Shown piece by piece: positions 7,659 through 10,287 of a stretch of DNA of 10,287 bases (position 1 is its first letter; the number at the start of each line of letters is the position of its first letter). The notes under the pieces are model-generated. The model had not been told where the DNA came from. It did not search any database and was given only the letters and a program-made list of their open reading frames with translations. The stretch lies in the NCBI GenBank assembly GCA_031365465.1, contig JANLYD010000130.1, forward strand, positions 1 through 10,287. The letters are read 5' to 3'. The position numbers and the translations under genes were made by a program. The stretch comes from JABFRJ01 sp031365465 (GTDB lineage Bacteria > Pseudomonadota > Alphaproteobacteria > Rhizobiales > Hyphomicrobiaceae).

Positions 7659-7676
7659 TTTTGCATCGATGCAAAA
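7659..7676. repeat. Perfect 18-base palindrome
   Basis: TTTTGCATCGATGCAAAA is fully self-complementary. It abuts the terminator of the small glycine-zipper gene on its downstream side and lies about 65 bases upstream of the candidate waaA promoter. It could be a protein-binding site for a dimeric regulator or could simply provide the T-rich tail of the terminator. Confidence 0.5.
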
Positions 7677-7714
7677 CGCAAAACCGCCGAAGCGCGGAGC
7701 CTCGGCGGTTTGCG
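7677..7714 (-). terminator. Intrinsic terminator after the glycine-zipper gene
   Basis: The arms 7677-7690 and 7702-7714 pair over 13 positions with one bulged A and an 11-base loop. On the minus strand the stem is followed by TTTTGC. It begins 24 bases after the stop of the 7738-8040 gene and separates that gene from the waaA fusion operon. Confidence 0.65.
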
Positions 7715-7737
7715 AAAATCAGGTCGGTGCGTCGAGA

Positions 7738-8040
7738 TCAATCGCCGCGGCAGATGCGGTATTCGCGGCGCAGATAGCGGGCGCGCTCGTACATGCCGCG
7801 CTCTTCGGCGTATTCCGCACGCTCGCGCAATTCACCACACCCACGATATTCGCGCGCGGGCGCGACGTAGACGCGTTGCGGTGGGGGACCTGAGTTCTGG
7901 CCGATGATGCCGCCGACGATGGCGCCACCGATGATGCCGGCGGCAATGTCGCCACCACGATCAGCAGCGGCCGGAGTGACGGCTGCCAAAACGACGAGGC
8001 CCAAGCCTGCGACTGCGCCCGTCTTCATAAAACCAAGCAT
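7738..8040 (-). CDS. Small exported glycine-zipper protein
   Basis: A 100-residue protein of unknown function, probably in the cell envelope. Residues 1-26 are a signal peptide with a long hydrophobic core and an AAA cleavage site before DRGGD. The mature part has a glycine-zipper segment AAGIIGGAIVGGIIG (about 32-46), as in small membrane-associated or oligomerising envelope proteins, then a Pro-rich PPPQRVYVAP stretch and a charged Arg/Glu/Tyr-rich helix with two Cys residues that could pair. The start at 8040 is set by GGAGG seven bases ahead; a longer frame reaching 8097 has no ribosome site. It has its own terminator and is monocistronic. Similar small Gly-zipper proteins are common hypothetical proteins in Hyphomicrobiales; I cannot assign a role. 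Confidence 0.75.
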   Translation of the reverse strand: MLGFMKTGAVAGLGLVVLAAVTPAAADRGGDIAAGIIGGAIVGGIIGQNSGPPPQRVYVAPAREYRGCGELRERAEYAEERGMYERARYLRREYRICRGD

Positions 8041-8294
8041 TCCGTTTCCTCCAATGGCCTCTAATGATGACGATGACGATCCGATGCCGATCCGCATTCA
8101 AAGACCGCACCATGCGTGGTGACTCGATGACCTGCCTGCTGTTAAGCGAATATTATCAGCAAAAATATGTCTGATAGATGAACGTTAGGTGCGTCGAGGC
8201 CAACGCGGGAAAAAAAATTGATGGCATTTGTGGATAACGTTAACGGGTGGGCACGGGCTGAGCGATTCAGGTTGTGAATACTGCTTTACTCAGA
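8041..8294. other. Non-coding region upstream of the glycine-zipper gene
   Basis: I see no gene here. The part from about 8140 to 8240 is clearly richer in A+T than the rest. It contains a near match to the CtrA site (TTAA, seven bases, TTAT, 8142-8156), a perfect DnaA box on the minus strand (8229-8237), a one-mismatch DnaA-like site at 8272-8280, an 8-base palindrome CGTTAACG next to the box, and two GANTC methylation sites (8121, 8264). A GATAAT hexamer on the minus strand near 8157 could be the -10 of the glycine-zipper gene, but I find no good -35. Confidence 0.35.
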
Positions 8295-8418
8295 GTGTCA
8301 TCCCGTGCGCGGCGCAGCACACTTGTGGTGCGACGCTGACACGGGACCGCTAAGACCTCTCGTCCCATCGCTTTCCGATTGTTTGGCGGTCCCGTGTCTG
8401 CAGCGCACGGGATGACAC
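8295..8418. repeat. Three-armed palindromic element (REP/MITE-like)
   Basis: A 124-base nested inverted repeat. The outer arms 8295-8310 and 8403-8418 pair perfectly over 16 bases, starting GTGTCATCCCGTG. Inside them is a side hairpin, 8313-8320 with 8325-8332 (one mismatch, four-base loop), and a second long stem, 8338-8350 with 8386-8398 (13 perfect pairs), closed by a 35-base loop. Folded, this is a stem with two branches. Ends of the GTGTCATCCCG type are familiar in dispersed intergenic repeats of Alphaproteobacteria. No transposase and no clear target duplication are visible. Confidence 0.7.
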
Positions 8419-8548
8419 CAGCTGGCTAAGGCCACTCATGCGAAGCGACCGGCAAGTCGGAAGCGACCGACGAGGGCCACGATGACATAAAACTTGTCAT
8501 GCTGCTGGCTCGAACTACTGAACTCGCAAAGTAAGACTGCAGGCGAAC
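8419..8548. other. Non-coding stretch with a short direct repeat
   Basis: GAAGCGACCG occurs at 8442-8451 and again at 8460-8469, 18 bases apart. ATGACA (8482-8487) and TGTCAT (8495-8500) form a small hairpin downstream of the MetE-like gene, but with no T-run, so it is at best a weak terminator. Nothing else is recognised. Confidence 0.35.
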
Positions 8549-9661
8549 TCAGCCCCAGACTTCCTTGGCGACGCTGACGATCAGTTCGAGCTTCTTCCAT
8601 TGCTCGGCGTCGCCGAGGGCGTTGCCTTCCTCCGTCGAGGCGAAGCCGCACTGCGGGCTGAGGCAGAGTTGGTCGAGTGGAGCGAATTTCGCGGCCGCTT
8701 CGATGCGGCGCAGAATGCTGTCGCGGCTTTCGAGATCGCCGACCTTGGTGGTGACGAGGCCGAGCACCACTTTCTTGCCCTTCGGCAGATAGCGCAGCGG
8801 TTCGAAGCCACCGGAGCGCTCGTCATCCCACTCCATGAAGTAGCCGTCGACGTCGATGTGGTTGAACACCATGTCGGACACCGGCTCGTAGCCGCCCGAG
8901 GCCACGAAGGTGGAGCGGAAGTTGCCACGGCAGGTGTGCGTGGTGATCGTCATGTCCTTGGGGCGATCCTTCAGCGCGATGGCGAGCACGTCGCGGTACT
9001 GGCCCACGAGCTGCTTGGGGTCGTCGCCGCGATCGGCCAGCATCTTGATCTGCGCGGGATCGCAGAAATAGGCGAGGCTGGTGTCGTCGAGCTGCAGGTA
9101 GCGGCAACCAGCGGCGTAAAAGGCTTTGATGGCCTTGGCATAGGCGTGACCGAGGTCGTGATAATAGGCGGCCATGTCGGGATAGACCGTGGTCGAAATG
9201 CCCGCGCGGCCGGCGCGATAGTGCATCATGGACGGGCTGGGGATCGTCATCTTGGCGGTGCGGGTGGTGTTCGCCTTGAGGAACTTGAAGTGGGCCAAGT
9301 GGGGGTGGTCGTCGGGGAAATCCAGCTTGCCGACGACGCGCACCGCTTCGGCACGGGTCTGCATGCCCTTGAACTGAATGCCCTGGCCAGTGTTGTAGCG
9401 GTCCGCACCCGTCAGCAGACCGAGGAAATCGTAGTGCCACCACGTGCGGCGATATTCGCCGTCGGTGATCGCCTGCAGTCCGATTGATTCCTGCTTTGTG
9501 ATCAACGCCTTGATTTCGGCGTTCTCGACCGCTGCGAGACCGGCGGCGTCGAGCGTGCCCTTCTCGTGGGACTCACGGGCGGCCTTGAGCGGGGCCGAGC
9601 GGAGCAGGCTGCCCACCTGATCGGCGCGGTAGGGACCGGATTTCTGAGCGCTGGCGGACAT
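8549..9661 (-). CDS. MetE C-terminal-type (cobalamin-independent) methionine synthase-like protein
   Basis: A 370-residue zinc enzyme of the short MetE-like family (COG0620, YxjG/YxjH type). This family corresponds to the catalytic C-terminal half of MetE and is thought to pass a methyl group to homocysteine. All four expected zinc ligands are present: His242 and Cys244 in THTCRGN, Glu277 in FMEWDDE, and Cys338 in LSPQCGF. Other family segments are DQVGSLLR (14-21), ITDGEYRR (65-72) and QLDDTSLAYF (190-199). The N-terminal half of classical MetE, which takes part in folate binding, is absent, so the methyl donor is uncertain. The start at 9661 is set by AGGGGA seven bases ahead. An open frame reaching 9889 only reads through the hairpin array. 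It stands alone; no cobalamin or SAM riboswitch was found upstream. Confidence 0.9.
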   Translation of the reverse strand: MSASAQKSGPYRADQVGSLLRSAPLKAARESHEKGTLDAAGLAAVENAEIKALITKQESIGLQAITDGEYRRTWWHYDFLGLLTGADRYNTGQGIQFKGMQTRAEAVRVVGKLDFPDDHPHLAHFKFLKANTTRTAKMTIPSPSMMHYRAGRAGISTTVYPDMAAYYHDLGHAYAKAIKAFYAAGCRYLQLDDTSLAYFCDPAQIKMLADRGDDPKQLVGQYRDVLAIALKDRPKDMTITTHTCRGNFRSTFVASGGYEPVSDMVFNHIDVDGYFMEWDDERSGGFEPLRYLPKGKKVVLGLVTTKVGDLESRDSILRRIEAAAKFAPLDQLCLSPQCGFASTEEGNALGDAEQWKKLELIVSVAKEVWG

Positions 9662-9695
9662 GCGTGTTTCCCCTGATGGCGTTGTATTTGCGCGG

Positions 9696-9724
9696 TTCGT
9701 AGCAGGGGTACGGGTGTGCGGCAA
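9696..9724 (-). promoter_or_regulatory. Weak candidate promoter for the MetE-like gene
   Basis: On the minus strand, TTGCCG (9724-9719) and TACGAA (9701-9696) are 17 bases apart, matching consensus at four and three of six. It falls between the hairpin array and the gene, which would leave the array outside the transcript. Low support. Confidence 0.22.
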
Positions 9725-9744
9725 CGGTGGATTTCCCTGCGCGA

Positions 9745-9886
9745 GCAGGGCCTCGGCCCTGCACCCGACCGGAGGGCACACGCTCCGGACCACCCGATTT
9801 CTTTCAGATGAAAGACGGGTGGGGATGGGCGGGTGTCCCGCCCATTGGGGTGCGGGGCTAGCCCCGCTTCGCGCGATCCGCGCGAA
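9745..9886. repeat. Array of six back-to-back hairpins
   Basis: Six inverted repeats fill 142 bases almost without gaps. (1) 9745-9752 with 9755-9762, GCAGGGCC type. (2) 9769-9774 with 9783-9788, CCGGAG. (3) 9790-9796 with 9816-9822, enclosing a second stem 9801-9806 with 9809-9814. (4) 9825-9833 with 9837-9845, nine perfect pairs. (5) 9852-9867, a perfect GCGGGGCTAGCCCCGC palindrome. (6) 9868-9875 with 9879-9886, eight perfect pairs. Linkers are zero to six bases. It resembles the GC-rich hairpin-with-CACCCC intergenic repeats seen in some Alphaproteobacteria. It lies between two divergent genes, so it is not an ordinary terminator. Confidence 0.7.
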
Positions 9887-9985
9887 CACGCGTTCGTGAC
9901 CGAAAAAGGTTCATCCGATCGGCATACCACGCCGTAACTCTTTTACCTGGCCGTTGCGGCCAAGCAACCAACTGAGGATCACGTC

Positions 9986-10135
9986 ATGAACCGTTCGATT
10001 TTGGCCCTGACCGCCGCTCTCATCGTCGCCGCTGTTGCGCCTGCCCTGGCCGAAAAGTCTTACGGCAACAACACCGAGATGTATAACCTGAAGACGTCAG
10101 ACGGTAAGAAGGCGCTGTTCGACCGGACCAAGTAA
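9986..10135 (+). CDS. Small exported protein, 49 residues
   Basis: An ORF too short for most gene callers, but well supported. A TGAGGA ribosome site (9973-9978) lies seven bases ahead of the ATG. Residues 1-22 are a clear signal peptide (MNRS, hydrophobic core, PALA cleavage site), a TAA stop follows, and an intrinsic terminator sits 30 bases downstream. The mature peptide would be only about 27 residues, EKSYGNNTEMYNLKTSDG followed by a short Lys/Arg-containing tail, hydrophilic and without Cys. I recognise no family. It could be a periplasmic or secreted micro-protein. There is no partner gene on the same strand. A 5-pair hairpin (9948-9952 with 9958-9962) lies in the region ahead of it. 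Confidence 0.75.
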   Translation: MNRSILALTAALIVAAVAPALAEKSYGNNTEMYNLKTSDGKKALFDRTK

Positions 10136-10165
10136 GCAGTGCGCGGCGTCATACCCAAGCTTGAA

Positions 10166-10191
10166 GGGCTGCTCGCGAGAGCGGCCTTTTT
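10166..10191 (+). terminator. Intrinsic terminator of the small exported protein gene
   Basis: GGCTGCTC (10167-10174) and GAGCGGCC (10179-10186) pair over eight positions with one wobble around a GCGA tetraloop. TTTTT follows directly, and TTTT again two bases later. Confidence 0.85.
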
Positions 10192-10212
10192 AGTTTTCGA
10201 CACGCCACATGC

Positions 10213-10242
10213 AAAAAGGGCCACTCTCGCGAGCGACCCTTT
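10213..10242 (-). terminator. Intrinsic terminator of a gene entering from the right
   Basis: On the minus strand, AAAGGGTCGCTC (10242-10231) pairs with 10226-10215 over 12 positions, two of them wobbles, around a four-base loop. A run of five T follows (10217-10213). It faces the + terminator at 10166-10191 and shares its CTCGCGAGAG core. Confidence 0.8.
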
Positions 10243-10263
10243 CTGGTTCAAATCTCTAAGAGA

Positions 10264-10287
10264 TCAGAAGCGGATCTTCGAACCTGC
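10264..10287 (-). CDS. 3' end of a leftward gene, possibly an outer-membrane protein
   Basis: On the minus strand the last bases of the window read AGSKIRF followed by TGA (10266-10264), 21 bases ahead of the strong terminator at 10242-10213. A minus-strand gene must end close to that terminator, and this is the nearest stop. A C-terminal Phe preceded by alternating hydrophobic residues is the usual end of beta-barrel outer-membrane proteins. Only seven codons are visible, so the frame and the product are inference. Confidence 0.4.
   Translation of the reverse strand, partial: AGSKIRF

Noticed and set aside
8140..8282. An origin of replication
   Set aside because: There is one perfect DnaA box and one near match, no cluster, and no dnaA, parAB, rep or hemE-type neighbours.
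8600..9487. A 295-codon plus-strand open frame
   Set aside because: Antisense to the MetE-like gene, which has all zinc ligands and a good ribosome site; the plus frame shows only low-complexity Gly/Val/Glu runs.
9662..9985. A SAM or cobalamin riboswitch ahead of the MetE-like gene
   Set aside because: The hairpins do not contain the conserved B12-box or SAM-II core sequences, and the array lies upstream of the only promoter candidate.
1..10287. CRISPR arrays, tRNA or rRNA genes, insertion sequences, phage genes
   Set aside because: No evenly spaced direct repeats, no tRNA-like or rRNA-like stretches and no transposase, integrase or phage protein motifs were found on either strand.

Overview
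The window is GC-rich, gene-dense bacterial DNA. Codon use, an LpxK/WaaA/DUF374 lipid A cluster of alphaproteobacterial type and long antisense shadow frames point to an Alphaproteobacterium, most likely Hyphomicrobiales or a relative. I cannot name the genus from sequence alone. The content reads as a core chromosome. I see no phage, plasmid, insertion sequence, CRISPR, tRNA or rRNA.

Layout from left to right. A 5'-truncated serA (1-1170, +) opens the window, followed by a secreted peptidoglycan-binding protein (1441-1977, +). A convergent boundary with an imperfect hairpin leads to a block read leftward. In transcription order this block is a DUF374 acyltransferase-Kdo transferase fusion (7525-5459), lpxK (5451-4384), a beta-hydroxyacid dehydrogenase with its own likely promoter (4319-3414) and a zinc-dependent phospholipase C-like protein (3293-2076). 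Further right are a small glycine-zipper envelope protein (8040-7738, -) with a good terminator, a 508-base non-coding stretch carrying a three-armed palindromic element, a short cobalamin-independent methionine synthase-type methyltransferase (9661-8549, -) and a 324-base gap filled with six back-to-back hairpins. Last come a 49-residue secreted protein (9986-10135, +) with its terminator, and a facing terminator plus the last codons of a leftward gene running off the right edge.

The fusion protein and lpxK work together. LpxK phosphorylates the lipid A disaccharide at the 4' position, the WaaA half adds Kdo, and the DUF374 half is probably a lipid A-type acyltransferase. The two genes are separated by one base (TGA-G-ATG), so translation is probably coupled. 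SerA supplies serine, a source of one-carbon units, and the MetE-like protein probably makes methionine; they are far apart and not an operon. The dehydrogenase and phospholipase-like genes have no evident link to lipid A.

The most unusual items are the DUF374-WaaA fusion, the hairpin array at 9745-9886 and the palindromic element at 8295-8418. Nothing here looks like a defence, toxin-antitoxin or secondary-metabolite system.
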